From: Oreohelix idahoensis
Lineage: Eukaryota; Mollusca; Gastropoda; Stylommatophora; Oreohelicidae
Reading direction: 5' to 3'
DNA: 64,000 nt
NCBI GenBank assembly: GCA_024509875.1
Contig: JAMPIV010021226.1
Coordinates: 1-64,000 of the forward strand
Below the pieces are notes generated by a model. That model did not search any database and had not been told where the DNA came from. It saw only the letters and a list, made by a program, of their open reading frames with translations. Numbering within the stretch: the stretch's first letter is position 1; the number at the start of each line of letters is the position of its first letter. Below are positions 12,022 through 22,971 of this stretch, one piece after another. A program made the translations under genes and the position numbers.

Positions 12022-12506
12022 ATCTACGGTGTCTACGCAATATCCTCGGTATTTCGTGGAAGGACAACGTGACACATGTCGAGGTGCAGTTACATGCTGA
12101 TCTTCAAAGCATGTATACACTGCTTAGACAGCACAGACAAGGCTTGGCCGTGTCCACCGCATGGAAGGTCGCATCCCGAAAGATATTTTGTACGGACAAC
12201 TGTCAGGTGACAAAAGAACAGCCCAGCGACAGCAGCTGAGATTCAAAGGTATGTATAAGAGAGACATGAAGGCACTGGACGTAAATCCAGCAACCTAAGA
12301 GGATTAAGCTGCCAATTACAACAAGTGGCGATGATTCCTACAGCGCTTTCTGATTTGGCGAAAAGAAGCTCTCATAACAAGAAAAAGAGGAAAAAACACG
12401 CCGAAGGGAAACAACCAGGCATAAAAAGCAGCTGAGAGTTATCACCTAAGGGGCGCATTCCAACGGTCAGTTATGGCTGATAGGTCTTACTACTACAACT
12501 ATTTAT
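12022..12506 (+). mobile_element. LINE family 1, right half (3' end)
   Basis: Continues LINE 1 after the insertion: LRCLRNILGISWKDNVTHVE, then after frame breaks HRMEGRIPKDILYGQLSGDK and YKRDMKALDVNPAT followed by a stop. The 3' untranslated part (aaaaagcagctgagagttat to about 12506) matches the reverse complement of the fragment at 7804-8204. Several frameshifts and a nonsense codon show it is dead. Confidence 0.8.
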
Positions 12507-12700
12507 TAACTGCGTGTAGCTTTTGTGATGTAAAACATAATTTGAGATATATATATATATATGTTTGTGTCTGCATGTGTATGTTTTATTGTGAATATTG
12601 TTACAACCATTACGGCTTCCCTTCTGTCATCAGCATCATTATCACTGTCGTCATCCTAACAGTTACAGTTGCTGATACTGCATCCCATTCTCACCTGCAG

Positions 12701-12940
12701 ACGGTTACTCAAAAATCGCAGATTTAGGGAATGTGTACTCACCAAAAAAGTTAGCTGAGTTCTTCCGCAATTTAAAGGCTGCTAAAAATAAATCTCTGGT
12801 AACAGTGGAAGTACTAGACATGGTGAGTCTGGCAAACCATTTCAAAACCTATGACCTGATAGTTCTGCTCAAGTCACTGCTGGCCAGACAATGGAACCTC
12901 CAGACACTGACCTTAGTGAATGCTGCAAGGTTCAACGATT
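12701..12940 (+). CDS. Candidate internal exon of an unidentified host gene (BTB/BACK-like helices?)
   Basis: An open frame runs from upstream of 12703 to 12993. It is preceded by a pyrimidine-rich stretch with a branch-like ctaac (about 12654) and an acceptor ctcacctgcag ending at 12700. It is cut by a perfect donor GTAAGT at 12941. The implied 240-bp exon has phase 1 at both ends, so it could be skipped or inserted without a frame change. The peptide (SPKKLAEFFRNLKAAKNKS, VEVLDMVSLANHFKTYDL, LVNAARFNDCKYVQ) looks like amphipathic helices resembling the end of a BTB domain running into a BACK-type helix. That likeness is weak. It carries no retrotransposon motif. If not spliced at 12941 the frame ends at 12993. 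It could be a chance open frame or a degraded gene. Confidence 0.35.
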
Positions 12941-13034
12941 GTAAGTATGTGCAACACCTTTACAAGATTTTAAATAGGATAAGGGGAAGATAAATTGTTA
13001 AAGTTAGCCCAGTAGTACATACAGTCGTGATGTT

Positions 13035-13245
13035 CCAGTGACTTCAGTATTGTAGGCATAGGTTTATAAGGCAGGATGACTTGTTCCCTATCTCGCTGTC
13101 TTTGCCTTCCTGAACTCAAGATCAGAGTCACGTACCTATTTACAGTTGGGTAAATTGGAGAGTGGTGCTACCAGGTTTTGACCCAGAACGCTGTAATTTT
13201 TCCTGAGAAGCTAATGCTAAACCACTCTGTCAAACAGTGACGGCT
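13035..13245 (-). mobile_element. SINE family C copy
   Basis: On the plus strand it reads cttgttccctatctcgctgt, ccttcctgaactcaagatca, gtacctatttacagttggg and a tRNA-like head (ccaggttttgacccagaacg to accactctgtcaaacagtg), all reverse complement of the family C order. The B box is decayed. Confidence 0.65.
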
Positions 13246-13729
13246 GTTCGAGGTTGTGATGAGGAAGAGATAATAAAGGAAATATAGATAGTAGAAATAA
13301 ATGTTGACGTTAAGATTTATGATAATGCTGGAACAAAGCTCACAATCAATGCCGGTTCTTGGCTTGTGCAGCCGAACTTGGCGCCCCAATTTTGTTGTTA
13401 AATTATTTTTATTTATAAAAAAAAAAAAATGTAAATTTTAGAAGAACGCGAAAAATTAAACAGAATATTTCAAAGTACAAAAATGTTTTCACTTAAACTG
13501 ATCGTTCGCCAATATACTTCTATATTATTTCTTTTAAAATATAGCGCCCATCTAGAATTCATAATGAATATTGTCATAGAACGTCTGGACATGCTCTTTT
13601 GTGTGATCTCTCACACATTTAACCATACGGCAGAATCATATCTTTTTCTTAATTTTTTTTTACTAATCGCTATTATTTGGCATAATTTTTAATGCCCTTT
13701 TATTCGTTATTTTACCCTCTTTCTTGAAT
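13246..13729. other. AT-rich spacer
   Basis: No recognisable gene. Contains an A run near 13420 and a short open frame (13483-13692) rich in hydrophobic residues, which I regard as chance AT-rich coding. Confidence 0.5.
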
Positions 13730-13734
13730 CTAGT
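13730..13734. repeat. Target-site duplication CTAGT, left of element A
   Basis: The 5-bp word ctagt lies directly before the LTR start TGTTACC and recurs directly after the right LTR at 22129-22133. Confidence 0.9.
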
Positions 13735-14427
13735 TGTTACCTATCACTTTGCTCACAGGCTGGTAATTCATCGCTGTGCGCAATGGAGCAGAACGCGAAT
13801 ACGCTTCGATTGTAAAAGCGTGCGAGTTGTGGAATGGGTGTGACACAGGGATTTAGTGTATGACGTGGACAGGGTCTTCTGCGGGGGGAACGAAGGTGAT
13901 CGTTAGGACAGTTGTGTCTGGCTGGTGTTTTTCGAAGTGTATGGATTTTTATGTGAGAGCGACAGACCAGTGTTTATTGTTATAAAATATTTCAGAGTCA
14001 GGATAATTGACTCAATTCATTAAGAATGTGTGCCTGATTATGTGTGGCTTAAGGAGATGGACAGTAAGTGATTTGAATCAATACGGATTTGTAAAGTATG
14101 AAGGCGTTGTAGACGATACATAGACATTCTGACTTTAAACCGGCACAACGACATTATTGCTTATGGCTGCTACTGATCACATTTGTATTACTGGTGTAAC
14201 GTCATATCATCATATGCTCTCAAAAGAAGTGAAGTACACTTATGTTGTATTGTGACATATTAAATGTGATAAAACGTACAACAAGCTGTTGATCAAGATT
14301 ATTCAAGTTGGCCATTCCGTACGTTACTGTTGAGACTGTTGTTTATTATATCAAAATATCTTACAAGACCAGTGCAGCACATTAATATACTCGTTACCCA
14401 ATAGCCTTCAATAAGTATAAGGTAACA
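13735..14427 (+). repeat. Element A 5' LTR (693 bp)
   Basis: Starts TGTTACCT and ends AGGTAACA, an 8-bp perfect terminal inverted repeat with canonical TG...CA. Nearly identical to 21437-22128. Confidence 0.95.
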
Positions 14428-15594
14428 GTGTAAAGTGGTGGCCAGTATACACGGGATTTCGTTCTACCCACAAGATTTTACCAAATGATACTACTGTCCC
14501 TAGCCACATCGACGAATTTTACAGTATCGAAAAGCAATAGAAATTTCGGCGCAACCTATGCCAACCGGTTTTCTTCAAACTAGGGCCGGCAAGAAGAAAC
14601 TTAAAGAGTAAACAGCACACTTCAATCATAATATTTGCTGAACTTTACCAATAGAAGTTCGTATTTTCTTCATCAACATTTTTGAGACGAAAGTTATCAC
14701 TATACGCAGTTCCAGGTTTGATTCGTCAGGAAAAATTAAAGTAATCAAACAACATTTCTGCAGTCAAGACAAAGCACAGTCATTCAACCAGTGAAACAAG
14801 ATGGATAGTTCTACATGTGGTAGCAATCTGCATCGATGAAATTTCGCTCTACCTGTTGCATATGTTGGAGGCAACAATACTGTCACGTGCATTTATACTT
14901 CGGAGGAAGGATCATAAAAAGATAAGTGGACTAGTTTGTTGTAGCCTTAGTCTTACACAATTCTATAGTAGAGCCTTTTTGTTTATCTGTTTTATGTTTG
15001 TTGGGGGTTTGTAGGACCTTGATAAGCAGAATTGCATCTCATCTTCGGACGGGTCTGCAATCAAGGGTGTCAGTAGGGAAATTTATGTAATATTTTCTCA
15101 AAGAGGCCCGGCTCAAAATGCTGTGTGGAAAGCGCTCTTTGTGAATATACTATATTTACTTTATGTTATAGACGTGCTGTCCTGTTTTTTCACTGTTGTT
15201 TGTATTTGTCAGTTGTTTTTTTTTTAATTCAGTTTTTCTGCATTTTTGTACGTCTATTGTTAATCTTCTCTAGCTATCATTATGTTGATATATGGATTTT
15301 TGTTGTAAATTCGTCTTGTCTAGTCTAACCTTATAGTGTAAGCATATATTTCAAACATTATCCTTTTTTTCTACACCTTAGTATTTTCTTCTGTTGCTAC
15401 ACTATTGTACTACGTGTTCTGTCTTATAGTGTACGACACTAATTTTTTTTGTTTGCATTGATTACTTGCTAAGTCACATTTGCAGAGTACTGAATTTTAA
15501 CGAATTGGCATTGGTGCTGTTTATCGCTCATCAGTACCCATATTCATATTCAGACTAAGTAACTTATATATATATATATACTTAAACTTACATA
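14428..15594 (+). promoter_or_regulatory. Element A leader with possible primer binding site
   Basis: A 1.17-kb untranslated stretch between the LTR and the gag ATG. The word TGGTGGCCAG at 14436, eight bases after the LTR, is a primer-binding-site candidate because it begins TGG. A similar word (TGGTGGACCAG) lies two bases after the 5' LTR of element C. The tRNA primer is not identified. A short (TA)n lies just before gag. Confidence 0.5.
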
Positions 15595-15668
15595 ATGTCT
15601 AGTCTGGAGCATTTTATCCAGCTAGGTAAAGAGATGGGAATGCAAGGCCAGGAGCTTAAAGAGTTGCC
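15595..15668 (+). pseudogene. gag: Element A gag, N-terminal segment
   Basis: ATG at 15595 starts MSSLEHFIQLGKEMGMQG, which lines up with the gag starts of elements B (MSTLQEFIDIGKSYGKSG) and C (MSTLEYFIIQGKALDKTG). The frame is lost within about 25 codons. The rest of gag continues in another frame, whose first ATG is at 15669. Confidence 0.75.
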
Positions 15669-18575
15669 ATGGAGCAACTGGAAACAGAAGAAAAGAAACT
15701 GGCGAGGGATGAGAGAGCAAGAATGAGAGAGATCGAAAACGATGAACGAATTCAGTTAGAAAAAATAGCAGAAAAGAAAAGACAAGAAGAATTTGAAGAA
15801 AAAAAAAGACTAGATGAAATAGCAGAAAAGAAAAGACAAGATGAAATGGCAGAAAAGAAAAGACAAGATGAAATGGCAGAAAAGAAAAGACAAGATGAGA
15901 TAGATTTAGAGGCTAAGGAAGCCCAATTTCTCCATGAAGAAAAAATGGCTTCTGTAGAGTTGGAGAGACTCAAATTGGAAGCTAGTAACAAACAGAGTAA
16001 TCAAGAAGGTGCAGGTTCAGTCAAGAGAGAACATGCTTCATCATTTAAACTTCACTTACCTAAATTTAATCAAAATAAAGACGACATTTCGTGCTTCCTA
16101 AACCGATTCCAGACAGTGTGTGAGGAATACAAACTGGAAAAATCATCATGGGTGATACATTTAATGTCATTACTGACAGGTGAAGCGTTGACAGCTATGT
16201 CAACAATGGATGAGGAAAACATAAAATCTTATGAGGCAGCTAAAACATTACTTTTAAGAAAGTATCAATTAGACGAGAATGGATACAGGCTAAGATTTAA
16301 AAAACTCATATACGAAAGTAACAAGGACTTTAGTGAGTTCATTTCAACTATAAAGTTATGCTTCAATCGTTGGGTTGAGTTGACTAAAATCAAACATACA
16401 TATGAGGACTTAATGGACCTTATTTTGAGATACAAAGTACTTTCTTCCATTAGCCCTGATTTTTTGGCCTATTTACATGAACGGAAGCCAGAATCGTTAC
16501 AATCACTTGAGTTGTTAGGGCGCCAGTTTATGACGGCACACCAAGGGAAGAGTGTGAACAACTCTACTATTAAAGAGGCATTACCTGTTGCATCAGCTCA
16601 TTCAGTGCAGATAAACAACCCTAGAGCTCGATCGCAAAGTATGGATAGAAATTTTGGCAGGAATAATGACCGAAATAGTGGATCTTTCCGAGGACGGTAC
16701 AATTTTGGCAATCAACCTTATCAATATCAGAGAAAATCCCAACGATATTTTGATGGAAATAGACCATCACAGGGTTACTTTCAATCTAACAGAGGATGGC
16801 GTAGATCTGATAATACCTACATGAACAGAGGAGACAGATCCTATTATACAAAGAACAACCAAAACTCTCCTCCATCTCAACACTGTCCAGGTTGTACGTG
16901 TCCTCAGCATTCTAATAATCCTCAGAATGGTAGAGAGAGTCGGAATTATTACCGGGGTAATAACAACTTTAATCGCTCTCGGAGCATGGATCAAAAAAAC
17001 TCGAACTGGAATCATAATACGAGTAGTAACACAGGAGCAGTTAATCCCAATGGGGAAAACACAAATATTGCAAATGCGTGTGCAGCTGATTTATTTAATC
17101 CATCAAATTGTTCAGAATGCAGCACTCTGTTTCAGCCAGATGTGGTCTCCAGACTTTCCTGCGGTCATCCTGTGCCCGCGTTGTTACCTGCATTAGCCTC
17201 TCATGATGGAAAAGGCTCGCTAATGTTTCACAGGGTTTTTTTTAATAATCAACTAGTTTCAGTCTTGCGTGATACAGGGTGCACAACTGTTGAAGTACGC
17301 AAATCGTTGGTAGACCCATCTTGCTGCACCGTGGAGAATGTAAAATGTGTCCTATTTGGAGGCACGGTGGAGTTCTATCCTGTGGCCATTGTGCACATTG
17401 ATACTCCATTTTTCTCAGGTCAAGTGAAAGCTTGTTTATTACAGGAACCAATTCCTGACATAATCATGGGCAATATTGTGGGTATAAAAGCGTGTTCACT
17501 CCAAGATATAGAAATCTGGGAACGTCAGCATATACTACTCGCTAATATGGTCGTTACAAGAGCACAGGCACAGGCTCAAGAGGAAGAAGAAATGACTAAC
17601 AATCATGACAAGGAGGAAGATCAACATCTTATGCCGATGTTAACGAAGACATCATTTATTGATATGCAAAAGAATGACAATTCTTTAAAAAGATTTTTCA
17701 AATTGGTAAAATCAGATGATGTCGGTTGCTCGGAAAAGTCACAACCTTGGTATACAATTAAAAATGACATATTAATTCGTAATGCTAGAGATGCTACATC
17801 GGTACAGCAGCAAATTATGGTACCAACCAATATTCGACCTTACATTCTCAGACATGCGCATGATACAAACTGTGCAGGCCACATGGGCTTTGCTAAGACG
17901 AAATATAGAGTCTTACAACATTTTTATTGGCCTGGAGTAGTCAGGGATGTCAAATTATTTTGTCGTTCGTGCAAGACATGCCAACAAGTGGCTACAAAGG
18001 GTGCTTACCATAATGCACCTATACAGGCTGCGGATATTTCGGTGCGACCATTCGAAAAAATGGCCGTAGACTTAATAGGTCCACTGTCAGTTCCGTCAGC
18101 CAGAGGTCATAGATATGTCCTCACCTGTATTGATATGTGCACCAGGTGGCCGGAGGCAATACCTCTTAAACACATTGCTACCACCGATGTTGCTGATGCA
18201 CTATTCCTCATTTTTACGAGAGTGGGGTTCCCTGACAATATTTTATCAGATAGAGGATCACAGTTTGTGTCAGATGTCATGTCGCATATCATGGAACTAT
18301 GCAATATTGATAGATCTCTTAGCTCTGTTTATCATCCTATGTCCAATGGCATGATAGAACGTTTAAATAAAACGCTGAAACAACTACTGGGGAAAGTGAC
18401 CATGACGTATCCACAAGACTGGGATAGAGTGCTCCCAGCAGTGCTGTTCGCTTATCGGGAAGTCCCAAACGAACACACTGGGTTCTCGCCTTTTGAGCTC
18501 ATGTATGGTGCTCCACCACGAGGACCCATGTCGATAATAAAACATTTACTTACAGGTTCGGAGATGACTCATTAA
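15669..18575 (+). pseudogene. gag-pol: Element A Gag-protease-integrase segment
   Basis: 968 codons. Residues 1-110 are a charged coiled-coil with repeated EKKRQDEMA units. About 118-300 is a capsid-like region (FKLHLPKFNQNKDDISCFLN, ending in a GRQFMTAHQGKS segment). About 310-470 is Asn/Arg/Gly-rich, probably nucleic-acid binding. Residues 481-500 hold a C-x2-C-x13-C-x-H motif. The protease has DTG at 535-537 and a later IIMGNIVGIK. The integrase has an HHCC finger (about 729-770, YWPG and CRSCKTC), then the catalytic triad D801, D861, E897 with DD35E spacing. Integrase inserts the cDNA and protease cuts the polyprotein. The frame is closed by a TAA at 18573-18575, and homology continues in the same frame beyond it. 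Confidence 0.93.
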
Positions 18576-19319
18576 TGCCAGTCATCCTATGAGTATGTGG
18601 TGAATCTACGAAAGACACTTATAGACGCTTGGAAAATAGCGACTGATTCATCTAAAAAGGCAAAAGAAAAAGCTAGATCTCTTCAAAACCGTTGGAAAAA
18701 GTTAAGGAAATTACTTCCTGGAGACAAAGCTTACGTCCTGCTACCAACGAGAGAGAATAGCCTTCTCATTTCGTTGAGTTGTCCATATGAAATTATTTCA
18801 AAATTGACAGATGTTGATTACATTTTTGACGTGAAAGGCAAGAATAAAACCTTTCACATCAACATGCTCAAACAATTCCATGATAGACCTGAATATCTCA
18901 AACCTATCTTAGATGCTGTTAATGAAGTAATCACTGATCATCCTACATCTTATTCTTCATTGTCAGTGATTCAAGAAGAACCCACTTCTTTTCATGATGT
19001 ACCTTTGCAACTTCCTGTCATGTCTCTTTATCCGACAGAATCATGGGTAAATGTATCTATTTGTCCGGATCTATCCAACGAACAACAATCTCAAATTCTT
19101 TCTATTCTAGAATCATATCAGCAAGTTCTGTCTAATATTCCAGGCCGAACGTCTATAATCACTCACGATATTAGACTCACAGATCACAAACCTATTAAAT
19201 TAAAGCCTTACCCTATCCCAATCCACTTTCAGGATCAGGTTGAAAAAGAATTAGGTCAAATGTTACAGCTTAACATTATTGACCATCAGAGTCTGCTTAT
19301 TCTTTCCCAATGGTTATAG
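18576..19319 (+). pseudogene. pol: Element A integrase C-terminus (GPY/F module) and linker to RT
   Basis: Continues in frame after the stop; the first ATG is at 18597. SYEYVVNLRKTLIDAWK leads into the GPY/F-type module (LLISLSCPYEII, then DVDYIFDVKGKNKTFHINML), which in Ty3/gypsy integrases follows the catalytic core. The usual GP is CP here. The linker TESWVNVSICPDLS and GRTSIITHDIRLTDHKPIKL is shared with B and C and leads directly into RT, so RT lies downstream of integrase. The frame shifts near 19290, just before the first RT motif. Confidence 0.88.
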
Positions 19320-19990
19320 TCAAGAAGAAAGATAATAATATCAGATTATGCATGGATTTTCGTAAACTCAATTCCATAACGGAGTCTGACGCAGAGCCAA
19401 TGCCAGTTCTTGACGAATTACTGTCAAAACTTTCTAAAGCAACCTACTTTAGCAAATTTGACTTAGCCAAGGGTTATTGGCAAATACCTCTCACGGAAAA
19501 CGCAAAACCTTTCACTGCTTTTGCTACCCCTAAGGGTCTCTTTCAGTATAGTTTCATGTGCTTTGGCTTGGTAAACGCACCAGCGACTTTCGTTCGAATG
19601 ATGAGGAAACTATTTTCTCATAGGTCTGATATCATCTCCTATATAGATGACATTTGTTTGTTCCACAACTCTTGGGACGAACATGTTTCTGGATTGAAAT
19701 CTCTTCTCGAAATTCTTCGCTCTAATAATCTGACAGCGAATCCTTCGAAAGTTCAAATAGGTTTCAAAGAAATTTCTTTCTTAGGTCACAGAGTGGGCCA
19801 TGGATTTCTGAAAACTGAGGATAAAACTATCTCGAAGATTCTTAACCTATCAATTCCTAAGACTAAGAAGCAGGTGCGGAGTCTTCTCGGCCTTATACAG
19901 TTCTATAATAAATTTATGTCTCATTTATCTTCAGTTACGTCAGTCCTGTTTGAGTTAACTACGAAAGGCTCCCCTAATAGAATTGTCTGA
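19310..19990 (+). pseudogene. pol: Element A reverse transcriptase
   Basis: RT motifs in order: MVIVKKKDNNIRLCMDFRKL, FSKFDLAKGYWQIPL, TAFATPKGLFQYSFMCFGLV, the catalytic YIDD box at 19640-19651, and EISFLGHRVGHGFLKTED. The start of the RNase H connection follows (RSLLGLIQFYNKFMSHLSS). RT copies the element RNA into DNA. The frame begins after a shift relative to the upstream segment and ends at a TGA (19988-19990) at a position that is Trp in copies B and C. The ATG at 19310 is therefore not a real start. Confidence 0.92.
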
Positions 19991-20491
19991 ACGGAGGCCT
20001 GCAACATAGCTCTAGTCCATTTAAAGCATTACTTTTCATGTGCACCAATTTTAAAACTCCCTGATCCTCATCTCCCATTTATTCTCAGGACAGACGCTTC
20101 GATGTACGGTATTGGTGGCTCCTTGATGCAAGAAGTAGATGGAATGCTTCATCCAGTGATGTATGTGTCGAGGAAGCTCACAAAGACAGAAACCAGATAT
20201 CCAATTATTGAGCGCGAGCTTCTCGCGATCATATGGGCTGTCACAAAGCTTCAACGTTTCCTTCTTGGTTCTCGTTTCATCATTGAGACAGACCAGAAGG
20301 CCCTGTCGTTCCTTCAAAAATCCAACATGAAAAACGCACGAGTCGCACGTTATGCAATTAATTTGCAAATATATGACTATATCATTCGACCTATTGAGGG
20401 CAAGTCCAATGTGCTTACAGATGTTCTGTCGAGATGTACACAGACAGACCTGCCCGATTCTCAAGGATATGACATTGCTGCGACCCATTGA
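19991..20491 (+). pseudogene. pol: Element A RNase H
   Basis: Same frame as the RT after the nonsense codon; the first ATG is at 20102. Shows RTDASMYGIGGSLMQE, VSRKLTKTETRYPIIEREL, LAIIWAVTKLQRFLLG, TDQKALSFLQ and NVLTDVLSRC, which hold the RNase H acidic residues. The frame ends about 15 codons after the last motif, with no integrase downstream. Confidence 0.9.
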
Positions 20492-21410
20492 CAAAGGTAC
20501 ACTGCTGATAGTCTACAGATACCTCGATAACTTAAAAACGCTATCTTGACAATATCTATAACCAGATACATATTACCATCGTTATCAAGAGAAACAACTC
20601 AAGTCATTTGAAGACAAGATAAGAGACGTTTTGTGTGGATACATTCAAATCGTTTCACACTACATCAAGTTCCATGAACAGTACATAAGATCTGATTTCC
20701 GGACAGTCATGACGTATGCGGTAAAGGAACCAAATCAAACAGTATCTCAAGTAAACAGTATAAGGCTCTTTGTCATATCTTAATGGCAATCCTTCACAAA
20801 ATGACTGGGACGCAGAACTTTAAAAAGATCATATGTCCTATTCCAGCAAACGAACTTCAAATATTGGGGCTCAGAGACTGTGACACTCAAGAGGCAACAT
20901 ATGAAAAGAAATCTCACACAAGAAACAATCGATTCGATACGCCTATGGAGAACTTCGCCATTTGAACATTCTTTTTTGTTATTACTTAAACCAGTTATGT
21001 GACTCTAAAGTGCTAAAATTGCAAATAATAAGCTTTCACACTTATGAAAGAAGAACCTATCATTGAAGACACTCAGTAACTATAGTTAATTAGTTTTACA
21101 CAATGCTACAGACAGCACACACACGATCATGTGGACATTTACATTAACGTAATTATTATACTTACTTAATACTATTTAATTAGTTAGATCTTTCATTTCA
21201 TTCATCTTTTAATTAAATGCATTCAGATTATTCATTTTCCAAAACTTCACAATTTCACTATCATATTTCTTCACATTTTCATTGATTTTTCTCATTTTTC
21301 CATGATGCTGACTACATTCCATAGACTGTTGTTCAGGTATGACATAGACTGGACGGTAACTTCTCGCATTTTCTAAAAATGACTTCCTATATGGAAAACT
21401 TTCAGTTTTC
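20492..21410 (+). other. Element A 3' untranslated region
   Basis: About 0.9 kb of AT-rich sequence between RNase H and the polypurine tract. A 60-codon frame at 20783-20965 shows no envelope-like features (no signal peptide or membrane helix) and is not conserved in B or C. Confidence 0.6.
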
Positions 21411-21436
21411 GCTGGGGAGGGGGGGGGGGGTAAAAG
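21411..21436 (+). promoter_or_regulatory. Element A polypurine tract
   Basis: cgctggggag, then a long G run, then taaaag, directly before the 3' LTR. This is the expected position of the plus-strand primer. Confidence 0.8.
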
Positions 21437-22128
21437 TGTTACCTATCACTTTGCTCACAGGCTGGTAATTCATCGCTGTGCGCAATGGAGCAGAACGCGA
21501 ATACGCTTCGATTGTAAAAGCGTGCGAGTTGTGGAATGGGTGTGACACAGGGATTTAGTGTATGACGTGGACAGGGTCTTCTGCGGGGGAACGAAGGTGA
21601 TCGTTAGGACAGTTGTGTCTGGCTGGTGTTTTTCGAAGTGTATGGATTTTTATGTGAGAGCGACAGACCAGTGTTTATTGTTATAAAATATTTCAGAGTC
21701 ATGATAATTGACTCAATTCATTAAAAACGTGTGCCTGATTATGTAAGGCTTAAGGAGATGGACAGTAAGTGATTTGAATCAATACGGATTTGTAAAGTAT
21801 GAAGGCGTTGTAGACGATACATAGACATTCTGACTTTAAACCGGCACAACGACATTATTGCTTATGGCTGCTACTGATCACATTTGTATTACTGGTGTAA
21901 CGTCATATCATCATATGCTCTCGAAAGAAGTGAAGTACACTTATGTTGTATTGTGACATATTAAATGTGATAAAACGTACAACAAGCTGTTGATCAAGAT
22001 TATTCAAGTTGGCCATTCCGTACATTACTGTTGAGACTGTTGTTTATTATACCAAAATATCTTACAAGACCAGTGCAGCACATTAATATACTCGTTACCC
22101 AATAGCCTTCAATAAGTATAAGGTAACA
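21437..22128 (+). repeat. Element A 3' LTR (692 bp)
   Basis: Starts TGTTACCT and ends AGGTAACA; followed by the duplicated ctagt at 22129-22133. Compared with the 5' LTR I counted about eight substitutions and one G-run indel. Confidence 0.95.
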
Positions 22129-22133
22129 CTAGT

Positions 22134-22200
22134 AGGGATAAGTCTCTAACACTTCAATCCCCTACGAACGTATCTGCTATGGGACTGTCTTTATCTTTTT
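22134..22200 (+). mobile_element. SINE family C 3' fragment
   Basis: aagtctctaacacttcaatc, ccctacgaacgtatctgcta and gggactgtctttatc match the 3' region of the copy at 10745-11080 (without its microsatellite) and the reverse strand of 23335-23390. Confidence 0.6.
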
Positions 22201-22860
22201 GACCATCCCAGACTGGGTTCACGTTGCGCCATGTAATTAGACCGGCCCGCCGATTATACGTTATCACATAAGCCGGCTGACCCCATTGAACGTGACGGTC
22301 CAACATTTGACCCCATGTGGATAGTGACCATCCCTGTGTTTGCACAAGACGGGAGGGCACAATAGACTTAAAGAAAGCCACATTGTCTGTCGGCGACCTT
22401 GTCTGGTGGACAGACGAAAACACAGGTGATAAATACGTAATTCGCTTCCGCTGTATCAAGATTACAGATAACCAGTCTGGGCGGAAGGTATTATCGAGGG
22501 ATGCGTCACAGATTTGTTTGTATGAAGATGCCATCGGAAGTATTACGACTTAGAATTCCACGCGTGGAATATTAAATGTAATATTTTAAAACACGTGGGG
22601 GACATTTTGAATTAAAACACCCCAACCCAGTGCTATAGAGATTGGATTGGTTTGATTTAAAATGCCGGAATAAAGAATGAATTCCATTGGAAAATTCGGC
22701 TTAAGTACAATCTGTGATTGAACTGAGAAGTGGGAAATATAATCTAGCGAACTCAAGCAAACAACTCCCAAAAAAGCCAGAAGAGAAGGATCGGACATAG
22801 AATTCCATACTCATAAGTGACAGATCGAAGCATTTGGGAAACTTAAATACTTAAAAAGTA
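22201..22860. other. Unassigned sequence with one 79-codon open frame
   Basis: 22317-22553 on the plus strand could encode a peptide with LVWWTDENTGDKYVIRFRCI. It has moderate complexity but no family I recognise. It could be an exon or a mobile-element fragment. Confidence 0.3.
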
Positions 22861-22861
22861 A

Positions 22862-22971
<110 letters not shown>

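Larger units (their letters stand above)
13735..22128 (+). mobile_element. Element A: complete Gmr1-like Ty3/gypsy LTR retrotransposon (8.4 kb)
   Basis: Structure in order: 5' LTR (13735-14427), leader (14428-15594), gag-protease-integrase-GPY module-RT-RNase H (15595-20491), 3' untranslated region, polypurine tract, 3' LTR (21437-22128). The flanks carry CTAGT. Integrase lies upstream of RT, which defines the Gmr1-like group. By eye the LTRs differ at about eight bases and one indel out of 692. The coding region has four breaks: a frameshift near 15665, a stop at 18573-18575, a frameshift near 19290, and a TGA at 19988-19990 where related copies have Trp. It cannot make a full product as it stands. 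Confidence 0.93.

Noticed and set aside
20783..20965. Envelope-like gene after RNase H in element A
   Set aside because: Only 60 codons, no signal peptide or membrane helix, and not present in B or C.
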